Shown here: positions 1 to 8,190 of the stretch, in pieces
Layout: every line of letters begins with the position of its first letter
Numbering within the stretch: the first letter of the stretch is position 1
Assembly: GCA_027487945.1 (NCBI GenBank)
Contig: JAIYCQ010000020.1
Span: 1 to 38,972, forward strand
Direction: 5' to 3'
DNA from: Caulobacteraceae bacterium
Lineage (GTDB): Bacteria > Pseudomonadota > Alphaproteobacteria > Caulobacterales > Caulobacteraceae
DNA length: 38,972 nt
Notes under the pieces: model-generated
What the model saw: only the letters and a program-made list of their open reading frames with translations
Databases searched by the model: none
What the model was told of the DNA's origin: nothing
Position numbers and translations under genes: made by a program

Positions 1-227
1 CCCAGCTCGAACACCACCAGGCATTCGTCTTCCATGGAGAGGTCGAGGCCGCCGTATTCCTCGGGGATGGAGATGCCGAACAGGCCCAGCTCGCGCATCT
101 GCTGGATGACGCTCTGCGGCACCTGGTCGTCGGCGGCCACCTGGGCCTCCAGCGGCCGGAGCTGCTCGCTCACGAACCGCCGCAGCGTGTCGATGAACTG
201 GTCCCGGGTTTCGGCGTCGAGAGCCAT
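1..227 (-). CDS. Acyl-CoA dehydrogenase, N-terminal part (cut by window edge)
   Basis: Only the first 75 residues are inside the window; the gene continues past position 1. The protein begins MALDAETRDQFIDTLRRF and contains ELGLFGISIPEEYGGLDLS, the typical N-terminal helical-domain signature of FAD-dependent acyl-CoA dehydrogenases (the Gly-rich IPEEYGG turn). The family oxidises acyl-CoA thioesters to trans-2-enoyl-CoA and passes electrons to ETF. The ATG at 227 is preceded by AAGGGGA at a plausible Shine-Dalgarno distance. It lies downstream of ppc on the same strand with a gap of about 70 bases. Substrate chain length cannot be judged from this fragment. Confidence 0.85.
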   Translation of the reverse strand, partial: MALDAETRDQFIDTLRRFVSEQLRPLEAQVAADDQVPQSVIQQMRELGLFGISIPEEYGGLDLSMEDECLVVFEL

Positions 228-296
228 GGCTGCGCGTCCCCTTCAAACGATTGTTGGGGAGATGCAGTAAGGGAGGAGTCGTCGAAGGGGAAGGGG

Positions 297-2999
297 TTAG
301 CCGGTGTTCCGCAGCCCCGCCGCAACTCCGGCGACCGTCAACTGGATGGCCAGCCGCAGCTGCTCGTCGTGATCGCCCTTGCGGCGGCGTGACAGCAGCT
401 CGAGCTGCAGGTGATTGAGCGGGTCGACGGCGGCGGCGGCCAGTTCGACGGACTCGGCCAGGTCGGGCCGGTCGTCCAGCAATCGCATGCCGCCGCGGAT
501 CGACAGCGCGAGCTCGGAGGCGCGATCGTGCTCGCGGCGGATCGTCTGCATGATCGCCTCCGCGCCGGGCACGTCGGCGGCGAGGGCGGCGTAGCGGGCG
601 GCGATGGCCATGTCACTCTGGGCGAGGGCCAGCTCCATGTTCGAAAGCAGGGCGGCGAAGAAGTCGTATTCGTCGCTGAGGTCGGCCAGCTGCGGCACGC
701 TCAGACCCGCCCGCTCGACGCCGCCGGCGAAGCCGTACCAGCCCGGCAGCATGAACCGGGCCTGCGACCAGCTGAACACCCACGGGATGGCCCGCAGATC
801 CTCGATACGGCGACTGGCCGTGCGCGAGGCGGGCCGGCTGCCGATGTTGAGCTGGACGATCTCGCCGATCGGCGTGGCGGACCAGAAGAAGTCGGTGAAG
901 CCGGGCGTCTCGTAGACCAGCGCGCGGTAGGCGGCGAACGAGCCGGCGGCAAGGGCGTCCATGGCCGCTTTCGAGGCGGCGGACGGCTCGGGATCCGGCG
1001 TCTGGCGCGTGGCGGTCAGCACCGCGGCGGCGAGGCTTTCCAGGTTGCGGCGGGCGGTGACCTGGTCGCCGTACCGACGGGCGATCATCTCGCCCTGCTC
1101 TGTCATCCGCAGGCGGCCCTGGACGGTCCCGGGCGGCTGAGCCAGCACGGCCTCGGCGGCGGGGCCCCCGCCCCGGCCCACCGAGCCGCCCCGGCCGTGG
1201 AAGATGCGCAGGCCGACGCCGAGCCGGTCGCACTCGGCCGCCAGGGCCGAGGCCGCGCGGGCCACACCCCGGCGGGAGGCGACATAGCCGCCGTCCTTGT
1301 TGGAGTCCGAGTAGCCGACCATCACTTCCTGGACCGGCGCCTCGCCGAGGATCGACCGGGCCAGCGGCAGCTCCAGCCAGCGGCGGAGGATGGCCGGGCC
1401 GTTCTCGAGGTCCTCGATCGTCTCGAACAGGGGCGAGACCCGCACCGCCGCGCGCGGCTCAGCGCCCCCCCAGACGAGGCCCGACTGGGCGAGCAGGACC
1501 AGGGGTTCGAGGATGTCCGACAGGGTCGCGGTCTTGGACACGACGTAGGCGCCGATCACGTCCGGGCCATAGTGGCGCACGGCCTCGGCGGCGGCGTCGA
1601 GGGTCGCGAGCTCTCGCGTCGTCTCTTCGCTGTAGTCGGCGAAGGGCGAGCGCAGCGGGCGCTGGTGGGTCATCTCCGCCAGCAGGAAGGCCACCCGGGC
1701 CTCCTCGTCGAGCGCCAGGTAGTCGACGGCCTGGCCCGACCGCTGGATCAGCTCGGCGATGACCCGCTCGTGGACATCGGCGTTCTGGCGCATGTCGATG
1801 GCCATCAGGTGGAAACCACAGGCGCGGGCGACCTGCAGCAGCGTCGTCATCCGGCTGCCGACCAGGCGCGCGCCGCCATGCGCCGCCAGCGAGGTCCGGA
1901 CGGTCTCGAGATCATCCACGAAGGCGGCGGGGCTGTCGTAGGCGCCCTCCGTCGACGGCGCGAGCGCGTAGGAAACGGGTTGGCCGGCCAGCTTCTGGGA
2001 GGTCGCCGACAGGCGGTCGAAGATGAACTCCAGGGCCAGGCGGTAGGGTTCGTCGGCCCGGTGGGGCGACTGGTCATCCGAGGCCCGGGCCAGCGCCAGC
2101 AGAGCCTCCGAGGCGCCGGTGTAGACGTCGGAGATGGCGAGGTCGCCCCAGAGCTTGCGCACCTCGCCCGCATAGAAGTCGAGGATGACCCGCGCCTGCG
2201 ATTTCAGCGCCAGTCTCAGGGTGTCGCCGGTGACGCCGGGGTGACCGTCGCGGTCGCCGCCGAGCCAGCTGCCCATGCGCAGGATCGGGGGCACGTCGCC
2301 GCCTTTGGCCAGACCCTCGGTCCAGCTCTCGTACAGGTCGACCATGGCCGGGAGCACCGACGTCCGCACGATCGACAGCGCGTTGCGGATCTCGTCGGCG
2401 ACGGTGATCTTCACCGGCCGATGCAGTCGGGTGCGCCACAGCAGCGCGACCTCGCGGAACAGACCCTCGCGGATGCGGGCATCCAGATCCGGCGGCAGGC
2501 TGTGGCGGCGCAGCGCCATCAGACGGGAGATTTCGGCTTCCCGGTCGACCAGGGCCCGGCGCCGGACCTCGGTCGGGTGGGCCGTCAGGACCGGGACGAT
2601 GTCGAGGGCGTTCAGGGCATCGGGCCCCAGCTCGAGCGCCTCCAGGGCTCCGGCCAGCGTCCGCGCCGCACCCGCGCGGCTCTCGGCCTCGGCGTCGCGA
2701 CGGCGGCCGGCGACGTCCTCGCCGATGTTGGCCAACATGGAATGGCAGGTGAAGGCCCGGGCCAGCAGCATGGCCTCATCGGCCTTCACGGCGCTGAACA
2801 GGAAGTCCAGGTGCGGCCGGGACTCATCCTTGGACGCCGCCTTGCGGGCGGCGGCGACGAGGTCGCCCGCCTCCTCGCCGTCCAGGTAGCGGATCGCCTC
2901 GTCGAGCAGCGCATCCATCAAAGTGACGTTGGCGCGGACGTGCCGGCTCGTCTGGCCGGACTGGGACGTGGAGATGCGGAGCGACAGCGGGTTGGCCAT
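297..2999 (-). CDS. ppc: Phosphoenolpyruvate carboxylase
   Basis: A 900-residue protein, the normal length for bacterial PEP carboxylase. It carboxylates PEP to oxaloacetate, replenishing the TCA cycle. Visible signatures: LTAHPTEVRRR with the catalytic His at about residue 141; VGYSDSNKDGGY; the Gly-rich loop FHGRGGSVGRGGGP; and the conserved extreme C-terminus ending RNTG, which contributes to the inhibitor site in the family. The gene is therefore complete. The start MANPLSLRISTS at 2999 follows a short GCGGGG motif. The 72-base gap to the upstream tipN-like gene holds a perfect 14-bp palindrome (3042-3055) that may be an operator. A long open frame on the opposite strand (411-3044) is a GC-driven shadow. 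Confidence 0.97.
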   Translation of the reverse strand: MANPLSLRISTSQSGQTSRHVRANVTLMDALLDEAIRYLDGEEAGDLVAAARKAASKDESRPHLDFLFSAVKADEAMLLARAFTCHSMLANIGEDVAGRRRDAEAESRAGAARTLAGALEALELGPDALNALDIVPVLTAHPTEVRRRALVDREAEISRLMALRRHSLPPDLDARIREGLFREVALLWRTRLHRPVKITVADEIRNALSIVRTSVLPAMVDLYESWTEGLAKGGDVPPILRMGSWLGGDRDGHPGVTGDTLRLALKSQARVILDFYAGEVRKLWGDLAISDVYTGASEALLALARASDDQSPHRADEPYRLALEFIFDRLSATSQKLAGQPVSYALAPSTEGAYDSPAAFVDDLETVRTSLAAHGGARLVGSRMTTLLQVARACGFHLMAIDMRQNADVHERVIAELIQRSGQAVDYLALDEEARVAFLLAEMTHQRPLRSPFADYSEETTRELATLDAAAEAVRHYGPDVIGAYVVSKTATLSDILEPLVLLAQSGLVWGGAEPRAAVRVSPLFETIEDLENGPAILRRWLELPLARSILGEAPVQEVMVGYSDSNKDGGYVASRRGVARAASALAAECDRLGVGLRIFHGRGGSVGRGGGPAAEAVLAQPPGTVQGRLRMTEQGEMIARRYGDQVTARRNLESLAAAVLTATRQTPDPEPSAASKAAMDALAAGSFAAYRALVYETPGFTDFFWSATPIGEIVQLNIGSRPASRTASRRIEDLRAIPWVFSWSQARFMLPGWYGFAGGVERAGLSVPQLADLSDEYDFFAALLSNMELALAQSDMAIAARYAALAADVPGAEAIMQTIRREHDRASELALSIRGGMRLLDDRPDLAESVELAAAAVDPLNHLQLELLSRRRKGDHDEQLRLAIQLTVAGVAAGLRNTG

Positions 3000-3041
3000 A
3001 CCCCGCTTTCTAGATCAACGCCGGCCCGGGGTACAGAGTTA

Positions 3042-3055
3042 TGACACCGGTGTCA
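3042..3055. promoter_or_regulatory. 14-bp perfect palindrome, possible repressor operator upstream of ppc
   Basis: TGACACCGGTGTCA reads identically on both strands and lies 43 bases upstream of the ppc start codon. Perfect palindromes of this size with a central CG (here ACCGGT) are typical of LacI-family operators and some other dimeric regulators. No regulator gene of that family lies nearby, so the cognate protein is unknown. The assignment as an operator is inference from symmetry and position. Confidence 0.45.
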
Positions 3056-3071
3056 CGCCCTCTCTGGCAAG

Positions 3072-5567
3072 TTATCCCAGATCACCTGCCGCCGCATCCA
3101 GCAGGAGCCAGGACCGCCCCCCGTCCGTCGCCAGCAGGGTCGCCACCAGCAGGCCGCCGCGATCACGCTCGGCGGCTTCCTCGATCATGCCGCCGAAGCG
3201 CTGCAGGAACCGGTCGCTCTGGCCGCGCATGGCGGCGTCGGAGAACAGGCGGCGGACCAGCCGGCGAATGGCGGCCGGGGCGAGGCGGCGGACGATCTCC
3301 CGCGCGCCCCGGGCGTCGCGGGTCTGGACCGCCATGGCGATCTCGTCGATGCGGCCGCGCGGCAGCAGGGCGGCAGGATCAATGCCCATCCCGATGATCT
3401 CGGCCGCCATGCGTTCGGCGAGAGACTCGGAGTCGCTCTCGTCACCGTCGATGGAGGTCAGCAGGTCGCGCCAGCTCCAGGGCCCCTCGGGCCCCTCCCC
3501 GGCCGGCAGGGTCGCGGGACCCCGTCCACCGGCGGTGTCGAAGACGCTGCGGAACTCTTCATCCGTGGCGGTCGGCGTCAGCTTGAGGCGCGGGCGCGGC
3601 TCGTCGGGGATGGGACGCTCCAGCGGACGCGCGGGCTCGGACGGGGCAGCCGTCGCCGCGGCCGGGCGGGCGGGGCGGGCGGCGGCGGCGGCCAGCGCCG
3701 GGGCGGCCGAGCCGGCCGCGCCGGCGACGACGCCCATCACCTTCACCGCCTCGCTCAGCATGTCGTAGTTCCGGCGAACACGCTCCTGGAAGGCAGCGTC
3801 GATCGTCTGGGTCTCCTCGGCGGCGCGGCGGGCGGCGGACATCAGGTCGTCCATGCTCTGTTCGACCGAGACGCGGACCTCCTCGACCCGGCCCATGGCC
3901 ATCTCCGGCAGCAGCGCGGCGCGGCGATCGACCTCCTCCAGCAGGTGCTCCAGATCGGTCAGGGCGCCGCGGGCGGCCTGCGCACCCTGTTCCAGGCGCT
4001 GGGCGGTCGCGGCGCCGGCCTGCTCGACCATCTGGGCGGACTGTTCGATCAGGTCGCGGGCGTCCTTCAGGCGCGCCTCGAAGATGCCGTCGGCCTTCTG
4101 GTGGGCGGAGAAGGCCGCTTCGCTGAGCTGGTCGACGCGGGACTGGGCGGCGCCGGCATGCGACTCTGCGGCTTGACGCGCGTCGTCGGCGGCCTGGGCG
4201 AGGCGATCGATCGAGACCTGCAGGTCGGAGGTCAGCAGGGCGCGCTCGCGAGCGGCGGCCTCACCGACCTTGCCGACGACATCGGCGGCCTCCTCGCCCA
4301 GCGCCACGCGCTCGGCCTTGGCCTGCTCGGTCAGCTGCGTAAAGCGTTCGGCGGCCTCCTGGATCAGCGACCGCAGCGCCTCGGCGCCCTTGGCGGCGTG
4401 TTCGCCGACGTTGGTCGCGCCCTCGGTGGCCTGCACCATGAACTCGGCCAGCTGGGCCGAGCGGCTCTCGGCCAGGGCGGCGAAGTCTTCCTGGTCGGAC
4501 CGCAGCGCGTGGGCGACCGTGACCAGAGCGGCGCGCTGCTGGGTCAGGCCGGCCTCGACCGTCCGCATCTGGTCGCCGACGCCGACGCCGGCGATTTCGA
4601 GGCGCGCGACCTGTCGCGCGAGGTCCTCGCCGGCCACCCGGGCGGCGTCGCTCGCCTCCCCGGCGGCGGCGGCAAGGTCGGCGGCGCGGGCGGCCAGGGC
4701 CGCCTCGGCCTCGCGCAGCTGGGTCTCGGCGAGGTCGGAAGCCTCGGCGACCATCCGCGCCTGCTGGGTGATGGAATCCGCGACCGCGGCGGACCGCGCG
4801 TCCAGCTGGCCGCTGAGCTCGCTCAGCTGCTCCCGCTCCGAGCCGAGCGTCAGAGACAGGTCCGCGGCCGTGCGCGCGGAGATCGCCGCCGCCTCGGTCA
4901 GGCGCTCGGTCTCTTCGGCCAGGGCCTGGCGCAGGGCAAGCATGGTCTCGCGCGCCTCATGGGCGGCGCCCGCGGCGCTGTCGATCTGCAGACGCACCGA
5001 CTCGACGGCCGAGCCGGTCTCGATGGCGGCCATGGCGGCCGGGGCGAACATGCGCTGCGACAGGTCCTGCATCCGCCGGACCTCGGCGGCCAGCTTCTGG
5101 CCTTGCCGCACGAAATAGGCCGCGACCAGCACCAGCGCGGCCGGCCCGACGGCCAGGATGCCGAACAGGGCAAGGGCGACGGGATCGTTGTCCAGCGGCA
5201 CAGCCCGGACGCGCCAGCCGAGCGCGAAGGCGACCGGCGCGGCGGCCCAGAGCGCACAGACGAAGATGGCCACGACCCAGACCGGCCAGCCGGACGGCTC
5301 CTTCACGGCGCGCGGCGTCGAGCCGATCACCGCGGGGGTCAGAGGCGGCTCGGCATGGGGGGCGGCGGGACGGACAGGCGGAGGCGAGGTCGACTCCGGC
5401 GTCGCCATCTCAACAGCCGGCGCTTTGATGATGTCCAGCTCCGCCTCGGGCGGAGCCTCCGGCGCACCCTCGCCGCCATACGCCTCAAGCCGCGGCTCGG
5501 GCGGGACGCCTTCGCTGTCGGACAGGCGCGAGAAGTCGAAGGGGCCGCTGGTCTTCCTGGACGTCAT
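3072..5567 (-). CDS. tipN: TipN-like polar localisation coiled-coil protein
   Basis: With the ATG at 5567 the protein has 831 residues. Order of parts: a Pro/Ala/Glu-rich probably disordered N-terminus (1-90) beginning MTSRKTSGPFDFSRLSDSEG; two membrane segments (about 94-118 and 129-153); a very long Ala/Glu/Arg-rich coiled coil (about 155-580); an Ala/Pro-rich linker; and a folded C-terminal region (about 690-831). Two N-terminal membrane spans followed by a long cytoplasmic coiled coil and this length match TipN, the Caulobacterales new-pole landmark that orients polarity and flagellum placement. The assignment rests on architecture, so another membrane-anchored coiled-coil protein is possible. 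A GTG 42 bases further upstream (5609) is an alternative start with no better ribosome site. It is transcribed toward ppc. Confidence 0.65.
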   Translation of the reverse strand: MTSRKTSGPFDFSRLSDSEGVPPEPRLEAYGGEGAPEAPPEAELDIIKAPAVEMATPESTSPPPVRPAAPHAEPPLTPAVIGSTPRAVKEPSGWPVWVVAIFVCALWAAAPVAFALGWRVRAVPLDNDPVALALFGILAVGPAALVLVAAYFVRQGQKLAAEVRRMQDLSQRMFAPAAMAAIETGSAVESVRLQIDSAAGAAHEARETMLALRQALAEETERLTEAAAISARTAADLSLTLGSEREQLSELSGQLDARSAAVADSITQQARMVAEASDLAETQLREAEAALAARAADLAAAAGEASDAARVAGEDLARQVARLEIAGVGVGDQMRTVEAGLTQQRAALVTVAHALRSDQEDFAALAESRSAQLAEFMVQATEGATNVGEHAAKGAEALRSLIQEAAERFTQLTEQAKAERVALGEEAADVVGKVGEAAARERALLTSDLQVSIDRLAQAADDARQAAESHAGAAQSRVDQLSEAAFSAHQKADGIFEARLKDARDLIEQSAQMVEQAGAATAQRLEQGAQAARGALTDLEHLLEEVDRRAALLPEMAMGRVEEVRVSVEQSMDDLMSAARRAAEETQTIDAAFQERVRRNYDMLSEAVKVMGVVAGAAGSAAPALAAAAARPARPAAATAAPSEPARPLERPIPDEPRPRLKLTPTATDEEFRSVFDTAGGRGPATLPAGEGPEGPWSWRDLLTSIDGDESDSESLAERMAAEIIGMGIDPAALLPRGRIDEIAMAVQTRDARGAREIVRRLAPAAIRRLVRRLFSDAAMRGQSDRFLQRFGGMIEEAAERDRGGLLVATLLATDGGRSWLLLDAAAGDLG

Positions 5568-5731
5568 ACGCGGAGTGAATCCTGCCCGGGACCGATGCGA
5601 ATGTTCCACGCGCGCGGCGCCAGCCCCGTCGCCTCGCGTGCGAGGTGAAACCTAGCGGCGAAACTCGCGCGCGCAAAGGGGCTTGAAAGGTTTCGTTAAC
5701 GTGCGGGAACGGACGAAGCGGCTTTGTCGTC

Positions 5732-5950
5732 TCAGACGGCGTGCCGCGCGCCCTGGCGGGTCACGCCGGCGGCCTCGGGACAGGGCGCCGAGGCGGGTGT
5801 TTTGTCGCGTGCGGAGCGGTCGTTCTCGATGACCCGCTCGACGGTCGGGACCGGATCGCGAGACAGATCGACCTCGACGCCGAACTGCGCCAACGCAACG
5901 GCGGCCACCCAGACCGCCACGGCCATCAGAAATTCGGCGAAGATCTGCAA
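5732..5950 (-). CDS. Small single-span membrane protein of unknown function
   Basis: A short frame, 72 residues if it starts at the TTG at 5950. I prefer that start because a strong purine-rich Shine-Dalgarno (GGGGGAGGG) sits four bases before it. An ATG at 6019 would give 95 residues but has no recognisable ribosome site. The protein begins QIFAEFLMAVAVWVAAVALAQFGVEVDLS, giving one hydrophobic segment (about residues 5-22), followed by a charged tail (DPVPTVERVIENDRSARDK). I do not recognise a family. It sits between the MFS gene (upstream, same strand) and the tipN-like gene. The good ribosome site and the clear membrane segment are the reasons to call it real; confidence is moderate. Confidence 0.5.
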   Translation of the reverse strand: MQIFAEFLMAVAVWVAAVALAQFGVEVDLSRDPVPTVERVIENDRSARDKTPASAPCPEAAGVTRQGARHAV

Positions 5951-6042
5951 CGGGCCCTCCCCCGAGCTAACCGCCCTCTTATGCTGTGGCCGAACGCTGT
6001 TCGCAACCGACGCGCGCATGAAGTTTTCGTCATGTTGGACGG

Positions 6043-7203
6043 TCAGGCGGCGACGCGGCCCGCGCGCAGCAGGCGCAGCGAGAAGATCAGGCCGATGGCC
6101 GCCAGGGCGCTCATGGCCAGATATCCGCGCGGCCCGACCGCGTCGTAGAGCGGCCCGCTCGCCAGGGTGGCGAGACCGATGACCAGCCCCCCCGAGAAGG
6201 CCGAGCTGATGGTCTGGGCCGCCGAGGCGGAATGGGCCGGGGCGGCCCGCTCGATCAGCTGCAGGCTGCCCATGAAGACGGCGGCGAAGCTTAGCGCATG
6301 CAGTCCCTGAAGCGGGAACAGCAGCCAGAGCGGCGGCGAGAAGGCATAGGCCGTCCAGCGCGCCACGGCCGCCACCCCGCCGATGATCACCATCCGTTCG
6401 GGGCCGATGCGGCGACGCCAGGGCTCGAGGAACCACATGAAGGCCACCTCGACCGCGACGCCGGTCGCCCACAGCAGCCCGATGGTCGCCTTGGGCAGGC
6501 CCTGGGCCGTCCACAGCAGCGATGAAAAGGCGTAGTAGAAGGCGTGGGTCGCCTGGATCAGGCCGGTGGCCATGACCGCCAGCATGAACGGCCGGTTGCG
6601 GACCAGGTCGGAAATACCCCGCCAGCGGTCGCGCCGCCCGGGGCGCTCGCCACCCTCATGCACCGGATCGGGCGGCAGCAGAAAGCGGGCGGCAAGACCC
6701 GTCAGGGCGGCGGCGGAGGCCGTCCAGATCAGGATCAGGTCAGGCCGGACAAATGAGAGCAGCGCGCCCACCCCGACGTTGGCGGCCACGAAGGCCACCG
6801 ACCCGAGCCCCCGCGCGTGGCCGTAGTTGAACCCCTCGAGCCGGGACCGCTTCATCGCCAGCACGTCTGCCAGCGGAATGACCGTCGACAGGCAGGAGGC
6901 CGCCGCCACCCAGCAGACCAGCCAGATCCAGAAGCCCTGGGTCACGCCGATCAGCGCATAGAAGAGGCCGGCGGCGAGGCCGAACAGCAGGATCGGCGTC
7001 CGCCGCAGCAGAAAGCCGTCCGCCCAGACCGCCATGGCCGGGGTCACCACGATCCGCGCCAGCATCGGCGCGGCCAGGATCAGCCCGATCTGGGCCCCGC
7101 TGAGCCCCCGGGCCTCGAACCACAGCGGCATGTACGGCAGGCTGACGCCCGTGCCGACGAACACTGCGCAGTAGAAGAGCCCAAGCTGGAGGACGCGAGA
7201 CAT
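6043..7203 (-). CDS. MFS transporter (MFS_1-like / nucleoside-symporter-like)
   Basis: A 386-residue integral membrane protein with about twelve hydrophobic segments, starting MSRVLQLGLFYCAVFVGTGVSLPYMPLWFEARGL. The N-terminal pattern (tandem PYMPLWFEARGLSGAQIGLI followed by a short loop) is typical of the MFS_1-like group that includes putative 3-phenylpropionate and nucleoside permeases. It probably exports or imports a small molecule across the inner membrane; the substrate cannot be predicted. The gene is divergent from the broken secreted-protein gene at 7332, with 128 bases between the two starts that must hold both promoters. Confidence 0.88.
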   Translation of the reverse strand: MSRVLQLGLFYCAVFVGTGVSLPYMPLWFEARGLSGAQIGLILAAPMLARIVVTPAMAVWADGFLLRRTPILLFGLAAGLFYALIGVTQGFWIWLVCWVAAASCLSTVIPLADVLAMKRSRLEGFNYGHARGLGSVAFVAANVGVGALLSFVRPDLILIWTASAAALTGLAARFLLPPDPVHEGGERPGRRDRWRGISDLVRNRPFMLAVMATGLIQATHAFYYAFSSLLWTAQGLPKATIGLLWATGVAVEVAFMWFLEPWRRRIGPERMVIIGGVAAVARWTAYAFSPPLWLLFPLQGLHALSFAAVFMGSLQLIERAAPAHSASAAQTISSAFSGGLVIGLATLASGPLYDAVGPRGYLAMSALAAIGLIFSLRLLRAGRVAA

Positions 7204-7331
7204 GACTCCCGCTAGCAGACTCGACGGCGAGATGCACTTGAGCGCTCGGGCGCACGGACCATTCCCCCCCTTTCGCTGGTCGCCGGGCCGGGGGATCGGC
7301 GCGATCCTGTCACCGAACAGGAGGACCGATC

Positions 7332-7757
7332 ATGCGACGGCTCATGCTCGCGGCGCTTGCCGCGCTCGTCTAGACCCCGGCGGCGGCGGCGGACGCCAAC
7401 CTGCTCGATGGCACGTTCGAGGGCGGATACACCTGCGCCCAGGGCCTGACCTTCCTGCGGCTGACGCTGGACGGCGACGCCGACGGCTATCTCCGGGGAA
7501 GCTTCTTCTTCAGCAGCGTCAAATGGCAGGGCGGCTCGAACCTGACCGTACCCGATGGCGAGTTCACGGTGACCGGCCGTCTCAACGACCAGGGGCAGAT
7601 CGTCCTGCAGGGCGACCGCTGGGTCCATCAGCCCTTCAACTACGGGATGGTCAACCTCGCCGGCCTGGTGCGGCGCCAGTCCGACGGCGCGCTGGTTCTG
7701 GAGGGCAACGTCGGCGGTGCGCCCGGCTGCACGACCTTCCAGGTCGGCCGCAAATAG
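7332..7757 (+). pseudogene. Small secreted protein gene interrupted by an amber codon in its signal peptide
   Basis: The ATG at 7332 follows GAGGA with ideal spacing and encodes MRRLMLAALAALV, then a TAG at 7371-7373. The same frame continues without another stop to 7757 as TPAAAADANLLDGTFEGGYTC and onward. A single-base change of TAG to CAG would give a textbook 21-residue Sec signal peptide ending AAAA|D and a mature protein of about 120 residues rich in beta-type sequence, with two Cys residues (GGYTC and GAPGC) that could form a disulfide. No alternative ATG, GTG or TTG lies just after the stop; the next ATG (7569) would remove about half of the protein. Either a recent nonsense mutation, amber read-through, or a base-call error. 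The family is not recognised. A weak 5-bp hairpin (CCTGT/ACAGG, 7306-7321) touches the ribosome site. Confidence 0.75.
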
Positions 7758-7758
7758 G

Positions 7759-8190
7759 TCAGCTCGCCGGCATCGGCGGCAGGTCGAGCCGGCGGGCGTC
7801 GGCCATCTTCACATAGAGCTGGCGGATGGCCGTATCGAGGGCGGCGTCGCGCGCCGTCTCCACCGCGATGTGCAGGTCGATCAGCGACCGGCGCAGAGCG
7901 GCGTTGGCGCGGTCCATGGCGGCCAGCGAGACGTCGTGGTCCTCGCCCTCGGCGGCCTCGGCGAAGGCCTCGCCGTAGGTCGGGGCGGAGGCGGCCAGCA
8001 GCGCCCGGATCGCCGTATTCTCCCAGGCGCGCGCCTCGATGCCGCGCTCGGCTTCCTGGGCGCAGAGCAGGGAGATCATGCCGGTGACGCCGATCCGGGC
8101 CTGCATGAAGTCGCCGGTGGATTCCGCCGGCGGAGCATCCAGCATCGCGAGGAAGTTGCCCGTGAGCAGTTCCGGGACGGTCGGGGTCAT
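7759..8190 (-). CDS. Small helical protein, DUF6285-like, coupled to the kinase gene
   Basis: 143 residues from the ATG at 8190, whose ATGA overlaps the stop codon of the upstream kinase gene, implying translational coupling. The sequence (MTPTVPELLTGNFLAMLDAP and then ARIGVTGMISLLCAQEAERG) is predicted almost entirely helical, with no signal peptide or membrane span. Position and the PxxxELL / LLxxExERG pattern resemble DUF6285-type small proteins that often sit beside APH-family kinases and acyl-CoA dehydrogenases; that match is from memory and tentative. It is the last gene of a three-gene operon and ends next to the convergent broken gene at 7332-7757. Function unknown; a partner or activator of the kinase is the obvious hypothesis. 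Confidence 0.8.
   Translation of the reverse strand: MTPTVPELLTGNFLAMLDAPPAESTGDFMQARIGVTGMISLLCAQEAERGIEARAWENTAIRALLAASAPTYGEAFAEAAEGEDHDVSLAAMDRANAALRRSLIDLHIAVETARDAALDTAIRQLYVKMADARRLDLPPMPAS

Noticed and set aside
411..3044. 877-codon open frame antisense to ppc
   Set aside because: The translation is Arg/Gly/Gln-rich with no domain-like sequence. It mirrors ppc codons, as expected in DNA of this GC content.
5695..5700. GTTAAC upstream of the tipN-like gene as a CtrA site
   Set aside because: Only one half-site is present. The second half of TTAA-N7-TTAA is not matched, and a single hexamer is not evidence.
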